A DNA stretch of 64,000 nucleotides from Pseudarthrobacter raffinosi. GTDB taxonomy: Bacteria > Actinomycetota > Actinomycetes > Actinomycetales > Micrococcaceae. The translations under genes and the position numbers were made by a program. How positions within the stretch are numbered: the first letter of the stretch is position 1; each line of letters begins with the position of its first letter. The stretch is taken from assembly GCF_023913735.1 (NCBI RefSeq), contig NZ_JAMXBH010000019.1, positions 1-64,000 on the forward strand, written 5' to 3'. This document shows, in pieces, positions 9,903-18,895 of the stretch. Below the pieces are notes generated by a model. That model was not told where the DNA came from and made no database searches. It saw only the letters and a program-made list of their open reading frames with translations.

Positions 9903-11621
9903 ATGAGGAATCTGACCAAGATCGGCGGCGCAGCGGCCATTGCCGCAGCCCTGACGCTGACGGCCTGCGGCGGTGGCGGAACACCCACCGGACCGGAAAC
10001 CGCCAAGGGGCAGGGAACGGGCAGTGACCTGGCCAAGCTCATCAGCATCAACGAGAAGCCGGCCGCTGATCTTGAGCCCGGCGGCAAGGTCACCCTGCCG
10101 CTGGGCAGCATCGGGCCGGATTTCAACGGGTTCTCCAACAACGGCAACAGCTCCGACAACTCCGCGATGATGGCCCCGATCAACCCGGTGGCCGTGAACA
10201 GTGGCGGCATCGGCGGTTGCTGGAAGGTCGACTTCGTCGGCAAGGCAACGCCGAACAAGGACTTCTGCGAGTCGGTGGAGAGCAAGGTTGTGGACGGCAA
10301 GCAGACCGTCACCATCAAGGTCAACGACAAGGCCACGTACAACGACGGCACGCCGATCGACATCAAGGCCTTCCAGAACACCTGGAACATCCTGAAGAGC
10401 CCAGATGCCGGCTACGACATTGTGAGCTCGGGGGCCTATGAATTCGTTGAGTCCGTCGAGGCTGGCAGCAGCGACAAAGAAATCATCGTCAAGACCACCC
10501 AGCCGGTTTACCCCGTGGATTCGCTCTTCTTCGGCCTGATCCACCCGGCCGTGAACACGCCTGCGATCTTCAACGAAGGCTTCGTGGGCGAAATGCATCC
10601 GGAATGGATGGCTGGCCCCTTCAAGGTGGACCAGTACGACGCCGCAGCCAAGACCGTCACCATGGTTCCCAACGACAAGTGGTGGGGCACTAAGCCGGTT
10701 CTGGAAAGCGTGGTCTTCCGCCAGCTGGAAACCAGCGCACAGATCGCGGCTTTCAAGAATGGCGAGATCGATGCCATGTCCGCCAACACCATCGCCCTGT
10801 ACAAGCAGCTTGAGGGCACCAAGGACTCCGAGGTCCGCCGTGGCCAGCGCCTCTTCGCCGGTGGCATGAACATCAACGCCCAGAAGATCACCGACGTCGC
10901 CGTCCGCGAGGCCATCTTCGCCGCTGTTGACCGCGAAGCCCTCCGCAAGGTCCGCTTCAATGGCCTGAACTGGGAAGAGCCCAGCTCCGGTTCCATGATG
11001 GTTCTGCCGTTCTCGGACTACTACCAGGACAACTACCCTGTGAAGGAAACCGGCGCGGACGTTGCCAAGAAGGTCCTGACCGACGCCGGCTACGCGCCCA
11101 ACGCCGCCGGAATCATGGAGAAGGACGGCAAGCCCGCCGCCTTCAAGATCAGCAACTTCGGTGACGACCCCACCACCCTCGCCTTCACCCAGACCCTGCA
11201 GAAGCAGCTCCAGGCCGGCGGCATGGATGTTGGTATTGACCAGCGTGCCTCCGCCGACTTCGGCAAGGTCATCGGCGGCCGCGACTTCGACATGAGCGTC
11301 TCCGGCTACACCGTTGGCCCGGATGCCACCGACGCCGTCAAGCAGTACTACGACTCCAAGGTCAACGAAAACGGCCTGGGCGACGCCGAGCTGGACAAGA
11401 AGATCGCCGATCTCGCGTCCATCGAGGACAACGCCGAGCGCAACAAGGCAGCCATGGAAGTTGAAAAGGAGCACATGGCCAAGTACTTCTCCATGGGTGT
11501 TGTGATGAACGGCCCGCAGATCTCCTTCGTCCGCACCGGCCTGGCCAACTACGGCCCGTCCCTGTTCCAGAGCCTCTCCCAGGTTCCGGACTGGTCCACC
11601 CTGGGCTGGATCAAGAAGTAA
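9903..11621 (+). CDS. peptide ABC transporter substrate-binding lipoprotein (family 5)
   Basis: 572 residues. Lipoprotein signal MRNLTKIGGAAAIAAALTLTACGG with lipobox LTAC, so Cys22 is lipidated. The mature protein has the SBP_bac_5 fold: DGTPIDIKAFQNTWN near 155, then VAVREAIFAAVDREALRKV near 330-350. AAGGGAAAACC precedes the ATG. Last gene of the operon and followed by a strong stem-loop. It captures the substrate outside the membrane; family 5 proteins bind peptides, but also nickel or sugars, so specificity is open. Confidence 0.92.
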   Translation: MRNLTKIGGAAAIAAALTLTACGGGGTPTGPETAKGQGTGSDLAKLISINEKPAADLEPGGKVTLPLGSIGPDFNGFSNNGNSSDNSAMMAPINPVAVNSGGIGGCWKVDFVGKATPNKDFCESVESKVVDGKQTVTIKVNDKATYNDGTPIDIKAFQNTWNILKSPDAGYDIVSSGAYEFVESVEAGSSDKEIIVKTTQPVYPVDSLFFGLIHPAVNTPAIFNEGFVGEMHPEWMAGPFKVDQYDAAAKTVTMVPNDKWWGTKPVLESVVFRQLETSAQIAAFKNGEIDAMSANTIALYKQLEGTKDSEVRRGQRLFAGGMNINAQKITDVAVREAIFAAVDREALRKVRFNGLNWEEPSSGSMMVLPFSDYYQDNYPVKETGADVAKKVLTDAGYAPNAAGIMEKDGKPAAFKISNFGDDPTTLAFTQTLQKQLQAGGMDVGIDQRASADFGKVIGGRDFDMSVSGYTVGPDATDAVKQYYDSKVNENGLGDAELDKKIADLASIEDNAERNKAAMEVEKEHMAKYFSMGVVMNGPQISFVRTGLANYGPSLFQSLSQVPDWSTLGWIKK

Positions 11622-11650
11622 CATTTCCTGACTGAATCAGCGCTATACGG

Positions 11651-11693
11651 CGAAGGCCGGCACAGCCCGCGAACCGGGAAGTGCCGGCCTTCG
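11651..11693 (+). terminator. terminator of the peptide ABC operon
   Basis: CGAAGGCCGGCAC pairs perfectly with GTGCCGGCCTTCG around a 17-nt loop, 30 bp past the binding-protein stop. Confidence 0.8.
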
Positions 11694-11710
11694 TCGTTCC
11701 CGCCCCCCGG

Positions 11711-11754
11711 ACGCTCTCTCACCTTTCGCAGGTTTTTCCGGATCGCTCTCTCAC
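11711..11754 (+). repeat. dispersed CTCTCTCAC repeat, copy 1
   Basis: ACGCTCTCTCAC, a 20-bp spacer containing GCAGGTTTTTCCGGA, then TCGCTCTCTCAC. The two 12-mers are exactly 32 bp apart. The same 12-mer plus spacer arrangement recurs, longer and palindromic, at 24711-24834. Confidence 0.75.
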
Positions 11755-11768
11755 AAGTGCTGGCGGGG

Positions 11769-11774
11769 TAGCCT
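11769..11774 (+). promoter_or_regulatory. leaderless promoter -10 of the Gfo/Idh gene
   Basis: TAGCCT, seven bases before the ATG at 11782; no ribosome site. Confidence 0.5.
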
Positions 11775-11781
11775 AGCCCTT

Positions 11782-12852
11782 ATGACCGGGACTGAAGCTG
11801 AACGCACTATCCGCACCGCCGTCGTCGGCTATGGACTCTCAGGGAGCGTTTTCCACGCGCCGCTCATCGCGGCGGATCCCCGCTACTCGCTGGACGTCGT
11901 CGCCACGTCCGACGCCGGCCGGCAGGCTGCCGCGACGCAGCGGTGTCCCGGCGCCAAAACAGTGCCCGACGGCGATGCGGTCCTTGCGCTCGCCGGTGAC
12001 CTTGACCTTGTGGTGCTGGGGACCCCGCCGGCCACTCACTTCCCGCTGGCGAAGGCCGCCCTGGAGGCCGGGCTCGACGTCGTCGTCGACAAGCCGTTCG
12101 CCGTCAGCAGTGCCGAGGGGCAGGAGCTGATCGCCCTCGCGCAGCGGCTGGGCCGGGTGCTCACGGTCTTCCAGAACCGGCGCTGGGACGGCGATTTCCT
12201 CACGGTCCGGAAATTGCTGGCCGGCGAAGCCTTGGGTGCCGTGACCCGCTTTGAGTCCAGCTTCGAGCGCTGGTCCCCGGACATCTCCAAGGCGTGGAAA
12301 GCCAGCGCCACGGCGGCGGACGGCGGCGGCGTGCTGTTCGACCTGGGCGCCCACCTTATCGACCAGGCGCTTTTGCTGTTCGGTCCAGCCGCCGTGGCCC
12401 ACGCGGAACTGCAGGCGCGGCGTCCGCACGAGAAGGTGGACGATGACGTTTTCCTGGTGCTCAACCACGAGTCGGGGGTGACCAGCCACCTGAGCATGAA
12501 CATGCTTTGCGCCCAGCAGGGCCCGCGCTTCCGCATTCTCGGATCCACTGGCGCGTTCACCAAGCACGGGATCGACCCGCAGGAACCGTACATCGTTGCC
12601 GGCGGCAGCCCGCTGGACACTGAATACGGCGTTGAGGCACCGGAATGGGCAGGAGCCCTGGGCCGCGACGGCCACCTCGATCCGCTGCCCACGGAACGAG
12701 GTGCCTACCCCGAGTTCTACCGGCTCCTGGCAGCCAAGATCGACGACGGCGGCACCTCCTCCAACCTGCCCCTCCCGGTAGACCCGGCAGACGCCGTCGA
12801 GGTGCTGAAGATTATCGAATCAGCCCGGGCTTACGGAACCGCCGGCTGTTGA
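11782..12852 (+). CDS. Gfo/Idh/MocA-family oxidoreductase
   Basis: 356 residues. N-terminal Rossmann fold with VVGYGLSGSVFHAPLI (residues 12-27), the GTPPATHFPLAKAALEAG segment, and VDKPFA near 105, where the family's usual EKP is DKP; the lysine is the likely catalytic residue. The C-terminal half follows the family dimerisation domain (GGGVLFDLGAHLIDQAL). It oxidises or reduces a sugar, inositol or related polyol with NAD(P). It stands alone, so the substrate cannot be narrowed. Confidence 0.85.
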   Translation: MTGTEAERTIRTAVVGYGLSGSVFHAPLIAADPRYSLDVVATSDAGRQAAATQRCPGAKTVPDGDAVLALAGDLDLVVLGTPPATHFPLAKAALEAGLDVVVDKPFAVSSAEGQELIALAQRLGRVLTVFQNRRWDGDFLTVRKLLAGEALGAVTRFESSFERWSPDISKAWKASATAADGGGVLFDLGAHLIDQALLLFGPAAVAHAELQARRPHEKVDDDVFLVLNHESGVTSHLSMNMLCAQQGPRFRILGSTGAFTKHGIDPQEPYIVAGGSPLDTEYGVEAPEWAGALGRDGHLDPLPTERGAYPEFYRLLAAKIDDGGTSSNLPLPVDPADAVEVLKIIESARAYGTAGC

Positions 12853-13022
12853 AATTGCGTGAGGTGAGTCACTAAGGTCTCTGTTGCGGGTGATACCGAA
12901 TTGTTGGGCAGGTGTAGCCCGGAAGGATCCGAGGCAAACAGCCGTCAGGGTCGTGATCGATTGACTCTTGCCAGCGGCACCTGCGATCGTGTGGTGCCCG
13001 CCGGCAGAATTGGAGCAACACC

Positions 13023-14567
13023 ATGCAAAGGTTCACCAAGCTTGTGGCGCCAATCGGGGCACTAGCCCTCGCCATTGGCCTTTCGACCGCCGCGGCTCCT
13101 GCGGCGTTGTCGGCCAATGGGCAGTCTGTCCAAACCGTAATGCAGGCAAATGCCCAAGCCGGAAGCCAAACCTACATCGTCCTGTACAAAGCCAACGGCG
13201 TTTCCCGCGCTTCGCTTGCGGCAGTGCAGGGCGCCGGCGGCACGGTGGTGCAGGCTTATCCGCAGATCGGTGTGGCCATTGTAAAGTCGGACCGCGGCGG
13301 CTTTGATGCGGCCCTGCGCGCAGCAGATTCTTCCATTCAGGGGGCCGCTTCCACAGCAGGCTTCGCCGTGGCTGTCGAAGACGACAACTCCGGTGCGGCT
13401 GTGGCGGCCATAGCACCCGGCGCCCCGGCACCCGGCGATGACAACCTGGCCGCACTCCAGTGGGATATGGACCAGATCCAGGCCCCGGCCGCCCGGGCGA
13501 TCAACGGCGGCAGCGCCTCGGTGGTGGTGGGCGACATCGACACCGGACTGGACCACACGCACCCCGACCTTGCCCCGAACGTTGATTTCTCCAGGAGCGT
13601 TTCCTGCGTTGGCGGCGTCCCCAACACGGACCCGGCGGCGTGGATGGACAACAACGGCCACGGCACCCACACGGCGGGAACCATCGCAGCCGCGAACAAC
13701 GGCATCGGCATGGTGGGCGTTGCGCCGAACGTGAAGATTGCCGGGATCAAGGCCGGCGACGACGACGGATTCTTCTACCCCGAAGCCGTGGTCTGCGCCT
13801 TCATGTGGGCAGGATCGAACGGTATCCAGGTCACCAACAACAGCTACTTTGCCGATCCCTGGCTCTTCAACTGCAAGAATGACCCCACCCAGCGGGCCAT
13901 CTGGGAAGCCGAGCGCCGGGCCATCAAGTTTGCCTAGCAAAACGGCACCACAGTTGTGGCCTCGGCAGGCAATCAGTCAGACGACCTGGCTCATCCCACC
14001 CAGGATGTCACCAGCCCGGATAACACCACCGCGGTCACGCGCGACATCACCAACGCCTGCGCCGTGGTTCCGGTGGAAGTTCCGGGCGTGATCGGCGTGA
14101 GCGCCAACGGCAACAAGCTGATCAAGTCGTTCTACTCCAGCTACGGTGTGGGCGCCGTCAGCGTGATGGCGCCTGGTGGAGACTCGATCCTGCAGCAGAC
14201 GGCGGCCGCCACTAACGGCCGCGTGCTGTCCGCGTGGCCTTCCGCTGCCGCCGCATCCTGCCCCAAAGTGTTGACTGTGACGGACGGAGCCGCCCGCTAC
14301 TGCTACCTGCAAGGCACATCGATGGCCGGACCTCACGTTGCCGGTGTCGCGGCGCTGGTGGTCAGCACCGGAGTCAGCAAACCGGGCACCGTGGCATCGC
14401 GGATCAACACCACCGCCGACAAGATGGACTGCCCCGCTGACATGAGTGTGTACGCCCCGTTCCCTGCAACGGACAACGGCGCACCCCAGGTGTGCCAGGG
14501 GGGTGCCGGCTACAACGGCTTCAACGGCCACGGCCAGGTGAACGCTCTCCGCGCGGTCGGCGGCTGA
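13023..14567 (+). pseudogene. secreted subtilisin-like (S8) serine protease, interrupted by an in-frame TAG
   Basis: One continuous frame broken only at TAG 13935-13937. Residues 1-32 form a signal peptide (GALALAIGLSTAAAPAALSA); an inhibitor-like propeptide follows; the catalytic Asp is in GDIDTGLDHTHPDL near 178 and His in NNGHGTHTAG near 215. The stop falls at AIKFA-stop-QNGTTVVASAGN, a conserved position where one ordinary residue is expected. The catalytic Ser (GTSMAGPHVAG) is downstream, so the 304-residue product would be inactive unless the stop is read through. The downstream half stays in frame without further lesions, so the event is recent or an error. GGAG seven bases before the ATG. 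Confidence 0.85.
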
Positions 14568-14584
14568 CCCTGTCGAAGTCCGCC

Positions 14585-14656
14585 GGAATGGCAGTCATCC
14601 AACGCGTGCTGCTCCTTCGTCGCTTTGACGCACGCTTACTGGATGGCTGCCATTCC
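14585..14656. terminator. long stem-loop between convergent protease and ald genes
   Basis: GGAATGGCAG-T-CATCCA pairs with TGGATG-G-CTGCCATTCC (one mismatch), and an inner GCGTGC/GCACGC extends the structure. Probably a bidirectional terminator. Confidence 0.75.
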
Positions 14657-14707
14657 GACGATAAGTGCGCAGCGATTCCCGCGGTCGTTCTCGCACCATG
14701 GGGAGAG

Positions 14708-15826
14708 TTACGCGGAAACCAGCTCGTGCCAGTCCGCCACGAGGGGCAGGTTGTGCGCCTCGGAGACGGAGTGGTGTGCCACGTGGCCGGCGGCGATGTT
14801 GAGGCCGGCGGCGAGGGCCGGGTCGCGGTCGAAGGCGGCCTTGACGCCCAGGTTGGCCAGGGCCACGGCGTAGCGCAGGGTGACGTTGGTCAGCGCGTAG
14901 GTGGAAGTGTTCGGGACGGCGCCCGGCATGTTGGCAACGCAGTAGAAGATCGTGTTGTGGACCTTGTACGTCGGTTCCTGGTGTGTGGTGGGGTGCGTGT
15001 CCTCGAAGCAGCCACCCTGGTCCACCGCGATGTCCACGAGCACGGAGCCGGGCTTCATGCGGGACACGAGTTCGTTGCTGACCAGCTTGGGGGCCTTGGC
15101 GCCGGGGATCAGGACGGAGCCGATGACGAGGTCGGCGTCGACGACGGACTTCTCGATCTCGTAGGAGTTGGAGGCAACTGTCTTGAGTCGGCCCTGGTAC
15201 TGGGCGTCGAGCTCGCGGAGGCGGTTGATGTTGATGTCCAGGATGGTGACGTCGGCGCCCAGGCCCAGGGCCATCGCGGCGGCATTGGTGCCGGCAACAC
15301 CGGCACCCAGGACAACCACCTTGGCCGGGCGGACGCCCGGTACGCCGCCGAGCAACACGCCCTTGCCGCCGGCGGGTGCCATCAGGGAGGTGGCGCCGAC
15401 TTGCACGGACAGTCGGCCGGCAACCTCGGACATGGGGGCCAGCAGCGGCAGCGTCCGGCCTTCCTGCACGGTCTCGTACGCGATGGCGGTGACGCCGGAG
15501 TTGATGAGCGCCTGCGTGAGTTCCGGCTCTGCGGCGAGGTGGAGGTACGTAAAGAGGATCATGCCCTTGCGGAAGCGGTGGTACTCGGCCTTGATGGGTT
15601 CCTTGACCTTCATGACCATGTCGGCCCGGCCCCAGACGTCGTCGGCCTCGGCAACGATTTCGGCGCCGGCGATCGCGTATTCCTCGTCCGTGATCCCTGA
15701 GCCCAAGCCTGCGCCGCGCTCCACCAGGACCGTGTGGCCGTGGGTGCGGAACTCGTGAACGCCAGCAGCGGTGATGGCGACGCGGAATTCGTTGTTCTTG
15801 ATCTCTTTGGGGACACCGATGATCAT
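14708..15826 (-). CDS. ald: alanine dehydrogenase
   Basis: 372 residues, the usual length. Starts [17 protein letters not shown] (substrate Arg), with VMKVKEP (Lys) and [12 protein letters not shown] (His) forming the pyruvate site, and [14 protein letters not shown] as the NAD-binding loop near 170. It reversibly deaminates L-alanine to pyruvate and ammonia with NAD. The start at 15826 has GGAG six bases upstream; an ATG four codons earlier is less well placed. A PucR-type regulator is transcribed divergently, as with AdeR and ald in Bacillus subtilis, so alanine-dependent activation is likely. Confidence 0.95.
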   Translation of the reverse strand: MIIGVPKEIKNNEFRVAITAAGVHEFRTHGHTVLVERGAGLGSGITDEEYAIAGAEIVAEADDVWGRADMVMKVKEPIKAEYHRFRKGMILFTYLHLAAEPELTQALINSGVTAIAYETVQEGRTLPLLAPMSEVAGRLSVQVGATSLMAPAGGKGVLLGGVPGVRPAKVVVLGAGVAGTNAAAMALGLGADVTILDININRLRELDAQYQGRLKTVASNSYEIEKSVVDADLVIGSVLIPGAKAPKLVSNELVSRMKPGSVLVDIAVDQGGCFEDTHPTTHQEPTYKVHNTIFYCVANMPGAVPNTSTYALTNVTLRYAVALANLGVKAAFDRDPALAAGLNIAAGHVAHHSVSEAHNLPLVADWHELVSA

Positions 15827-16047
15827 TTGTGGCTCCATACTCTCAGGCCGCGTAGGCCCGAAATTGCGGGGAAGGTTGTGATTCCAGAATAAATCCGGCT
15901 GTGACCCAGCTGACAGGAAAGCGGGGTCCGGGGCACGCATACTCAGCGTCATTCCGGGAATTTTTGCTCTCGTGGGTCGACAAATGTTCAGCGTGAGGGC
16001 GTCAGGTGTCGCCTGCTGTTCGTTCGCCCGGATGCCTGCCGGAGCAG

Positions 16048-16053
16048 TAGGGT
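16048..16053 (+). promoter_or_regulatory. leaderless promoter -10 of the PucR-family gene
   Basis: TAGGGT, six bases before the ATG at 16060. Confidence 0.5.
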
Positions 16054-16059
16054 TACCCC

Positions 16060-17277
16060 ATGCAGCAGGACGTGGAACAACTCGTGGAGCAGGTGGCGCA
16101 GAAGCTTGGCCGGGGACTGTCGCTGGAGGACCTGGACGGCCTGCTGCTGGCTTACAGCTCCAACCAGTCCCACGCGGACCGGGTCCGGGTGAACTTTTTG
16201 TTGAGCAAGCGGGTCCCGGCCGATGTCAGCGCCTGGCAGCTTTCCCATGGCATCGCCACGGCGGTCCGCCCGGTAGCGATTCCCGCCAACCAGGACCTGG
16301 GGATGCTGGGCCGGGTGTGTGTTCCGTTGATGGTGCGCGGTTTCCGCGTCGGCTACCTCTGGGTGCAGCAGGACTCGGCAGAGGAAAGTCCGACGGCGAT
16401 CCTCTCCCAGTTGCCGGACGTGACCCCGGAGATCGAGCTGCTTTCCGGCCTGCTGCTGGACTCCAACACCGCCGAGTCCGAATTCCGGCGGGGCCGCGAA
16501 CGCGAGTTCCTGGCCGCCTGTTCCGGCGAGGCCAACGCGGTGGCCGCCGTGGCGGGCCGGAAGGAAATCCAGGGCAAGGGGCCGTGGCAGATGGTCACCG
16601 TGCTCGACGCCGATGGCTGGGCCGGCGGCCCGGATCCCATTGCTTCCACGCTGATCCACCGCTCAGCCGCCCTGCAGGCCACGGTGGGGGTGGACGTGGC
16701 GCTGTTCAGCGCCGGCACGGAAACCCATTCGGTGGTGCTGTTCCGTGAGTCGGTGGGCCGGGCAAACCATGCCCAGGTGCTGGTCCACTACCAGCTGGAG
16801 CTGGCCAAACGTTCGGGCCGGCCCGTGCACCGCATCATCCTGGGCATCAGTGAGGGTTTTGCCAAGCCGCGCGAGCTTGCCGAGGCATACCGGCAGTCCA
16901 AGCAGGCGGCTCAGGCGGCGGCTGTGGACCCCCAGCTGGGCGAACTGGTGGACTGCCGCGCCACCGGTGTTTACCAGCTGCTGGCGTCGGCGGGCGGGGG
17001 AGCCGGCGCCTGGGCTGACTCCGGGTCCGTATATGTGCGGATGCTGGAGGACCACGACCGCAACGATGAGCTGCTCCCCGTACTGGAGCTCATCTACGAT
17101 AACGACGGATCGGTCCAGGACGTGGCCACCAAACTCCACCTGCACCGCAGCAGCATCTACAACCGGCTGGGCCGCATCCGGCAGCTCCTGGGCGTGGACC
17201 CGCTGAAGGGGATGCCCCGGCTCGAACTTCATGCGGCACTGAAAATGCGGCGCTGGGCGGCCCGCCCGCGGATCTAG
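16060..17277 (+). CDS. PucR/CdaR-family regulator, probable activator of ald
   Basis: 405 residues. The C-terminal PucR helix-turn-helix is clear: [40 protein letters not shown] in outline (about 345-385). The middle contains a GGDEF-like degenerate domain ([30 protein letters not shown]). The N-terminal third may sense the ligand. Divergent from ald with a 233-bp gap. Related regulators (AdeR) activate ald in response to alanine; that role is inferred from position. Confidence 0.82.
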   Translation: MQQDVEQLVEQVAQKLGRGLSLEDLDGLLLAYSSNQSHADRVRVNFLLSKRVPADVSAWQLSHGIATAVRPVAIPANQDLGMLGRVCVPLMVRGFRVGYLWVQQDSAEESPTAILSQLPDVTPEIELLSGLLLDSNTAESEFRRGREREFLAACSGEANAVAAVAGRKEIQGKGPWQMVTVLDADGWAGGPDPIASTLIHRSAALQATVGVDVALFSAGTETHSVVLFRESVGRANHAQVLVHYQLELAKRSGRPVHRIILGISEGFAKPRELAEAYRQSKQAAQAAAVDPQLGELVDCRATGVYQLLASAGGGAGAWADSGSVYVRMLEDHDRNDELLPVLELIYDNDGSVQDVATKLHLHRSSIYNRLGRIRQLLGVDPLKGMPRLELHAALKMRRWAARPRI

Positions 17278-17293
17278 CTCGCGTGCCGGGATC

Positions 17294-17320
17294 CAACACC
17301 CGGGACTCAACACCCGGGAC
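17294..17320 (+). repeat. short tandem repeat
   Basis: Two adjacent copies of CAACACCCGGGAC with 14-bp period just after the PucR-family gene. Significance unknown. Confidence 0.4.
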
Positions 17321-17350
17321 CCGCCCACCCTGCGCCAGCTTACGACGGGG

Positions 17351-17755
17351 CTAGGCCTGCTCTGGCTGCTCTGCCTGCTCTGGCCCGTCAAGCTTCTTCT
17401 GCCGGTCCAGCCAGGCCATGATGGCGGCCAGCCTGATCCGGCGGTGCGTGCCGCGGTATTCCACGGGGATCTCGCCGCGATCGGTCATGTTGCGCAGGTA
17501 CGTGTGGGAAATCCCGGCGAGTTCGGCCGCCTGGGAGGTGGTGAGCACTTCCTCCACGCTGCTGACGGTCACCGCTTCGCCGCGGCCCAGCCGAGCGAGC
17601 AGGTCCACGACGGCGTCCCTCGCCTGGGGCGTCAGCCGGTGGACCGTGCCGTCCACGAACACCGTGATGTCGTTGCTGTCCCGGAGAGAACGTGCGAGGT
17701 TCAGGGCGTCGTCGGCGGGCAGGCCAGCCGTGACGCGTGGAGCTATCAGTGCCAT
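17351..17755 (-). CDS. excisionase/MerR-like helix-turn-helix DNA-binding protein
   Basis: 134 residues. The C-terminal half (about 66-120) is an excisionase-type winged helix: LTTSQAAELAGISHTYLRNMTDRGEIPVEYRG, then HRRIRLAAIMAWLDRQ. The N-terminal half (about 25-60) resembles the small domain found in actinobacterial antitoxins of this type. No toxin partner or recombinase is adjacent, so it is better read as a free-standing regulator or orphan antitoxin. Divergent from the hydrolase gene; both look leaderless. Confidence 0.7.
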   Translation of the reverse strand: MALIAPRVTAGLPADDALNLARSLRDSNDITVFVDGTVHRLTPQARDAVVDLLARLGRGEAVTVSSVEEVLTTSQAAELAGISHTYLRNMTDRGEIPVEYRGTHRRIRLAAIMAWLDRQKKLDGPEQAEQPEQA

Positions 17756-17761
17756 GCCAGA

Positions 17762-17767
17762 AGCCTA
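17762..17767 (-). promoter_or_regulatory. leaderless promoter -10 of the excisionase-like gene
   Basis: TAGGCT on the minus strand, six bases before the ATG at 17755. Confidence 0.5.
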
Positions 17768-17792
17768 ACCCTGTACCTCCGGGCGGCGGCGG

Positions 17793-17798
17793 TAAGCT
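17793..17798 (+). promoter_or_regulatory. leaderless promoter -10 of the hydrolase gene
   Basis: TAAGCT, six bases before the ATG at 17805. Confidence 0.5.
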
Positions 17799-17804
17799 CG
17801 CGGG

Positions 17805-18590
17805 ATGAAGCTCAGTGATGGCGAGGACATTGAATCCGGCGGGCTAGCGGGCAGGCTGTACCGCTCCGTGGCGCCAGCAGGCGATGTGCAGCGACCGACG
17901 TATGTCCTGCTCCACGGCATCGGCGTTTCCCACCGCTACTTCGCTCGGCTGCACCGGGAGCTGGCCCTCGCAGCCGACGTCTACTCCTTTGACCTCCCAG
18001 GGTTTGGCGACGCGCCCAAGCCCCGGCGCCAGGTGCCGGTGGGTGAGTATGTGGCTTTCGTGCGGGCAGCGCTTGCCGCCGCCGGCGTGACGTCCTGCGT
18101 GGTGATCGGGCATTCCATGGGAACCCAGCATGCCGTTGAACTCGCCCTGCAGGAGCCGGAGCTCGTGGACGCCGTGGTGCTGATGGGTCCCGTGGTGGAC
18201 CCCCGCCGCAGGTCGGTTGCGCGGCAGGCGCTGGCGTTGACCCGCGACGCCATGTTCAGCGAGAGCCCGTCGGCGAATGCCATCGTCTTCGCGGACTATT
18301 TCCGGGCCGGCCCACGCTGGTACCTCACCGAGCTGCCGGTGATGATGCAGTATCCCCTTGAGGCCAGGATCCGCGGAATCAGCCAGCCGCTGCTGGTGTT
18401 GCGGGGCAGCAGGGACCCGGTGGCCGGGCCCGACTGGTGCCGTCGGCTGGCTTCCCAGGCCCCCCAGGGCAGCATGACGGAAATCTCCGGCCATGGCCAC
18501 GTTTTCCAGCACACCGCCCCGGGACCAGCGGCCGCCGCGATCACCAGCTGGGCCCCTATTCGGCGTCGAGGTCCGTTTCCAGGAGCTTGA
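17805..18590 (+). CDS. alpha/beta hydrolase
   Basis: 261 residues. LLHGIGVSHRYFARLHREL near 38 gives the oxyanion-hole HG; nucleophile elbow GHSMGTQ near 103 (Ser); acidic residue likely in LRGSRDPVAGPD near 203; His in ISGHGHVFQ near 227. The typical order of a serine hydrolase or esterase is complete. The substrate is unknown. Its 3' end overlaps the convergent HPr gene by 35 bp, so the last dozen codons are shared antisense; the family alignment usually ends just after the catalytic His. Confidence 0.8.
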   Translation: MKLSDGEDIESGGLAGRLYRSVAPAGDVQRPTYVLLHGIGVSHRYFARLHRELALAADVYSFDLPGFGDAPKPRRQVPVGEYVAFVRAALAAAGVTSCVVIGHSMGTQHAVELALQEPELVDAVVLMGPVVDPRRRSVARQALALTRDAMFSESPSANAIVFADYFRAGPRWYLTELPVMMQYPLEARIRGISQPLLVLRGSRDPVAGPDWCRRLASQAPQGSMTEISGHGHVFQHTAPGPAAAAITSWAPIRRRGPFPGA

Positions 18591-18834
18591 CCAGCGAATC
18601 CAGTGCCGCGTCGGCGCCGTCACCTTCAGCCCGGAGCACCACAACATCGCCTTTGGCGGCGCCCAGGGTCATCAGCGACAGGATGCTCGAAGCGTCCAGC
18701 GCGTCGTCCTCCGGGTCGCCCTGCATGGCAATGGTGACCTCAACTCCCACGTCTCCGGCGGCTTCCGCAAACAGCGCGGCGGGGCGCGCGTGCAGGCCGG
18801 AGCGGCTGGCGATGGTGGCGATGCGTTCGGGCAT
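18556..18834 (-). CDS. ptsH: phosphocarrier protein HPr of the sugar PTS
   Basis: 92 residues with active-site GLHARPA (His near residue 15) and the second conserved region ASSILSLMTLGAAKGD (the Ser regulated by HPr kinase in Firmicutes). It relays phosphate from enzyme I to EIIA domains. GGAGGAACA before the ATG. Follows ptsI by 61 bp on the same strand, so the order is ptsI-ptsH. No HPr kinase gene is present in the window. Confidence 0.95.
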   Translation of the reverse strand: MPERIATIASRSGLHARPAALFAEAAGDVGVEVTIAMQGDPEDDALDASSILSLMTLGAAKGDVVVLRAEGDGADAALDSLVKLLETDLDAE

Positions 18835-18895
18835 TGTTCCTCCTGGTGGGTGCTTCTTTGTAGCTAGCGGCGGGCGGTTGGTACGAACCGGCCGG

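Noticed and set aside
17351..17755. Excisionase-like protein as a sign of an integrated element
   Set aside because: No integrase, attachment repeats or phage genes are nearby; the protein is better seen as a free-standing regulator.
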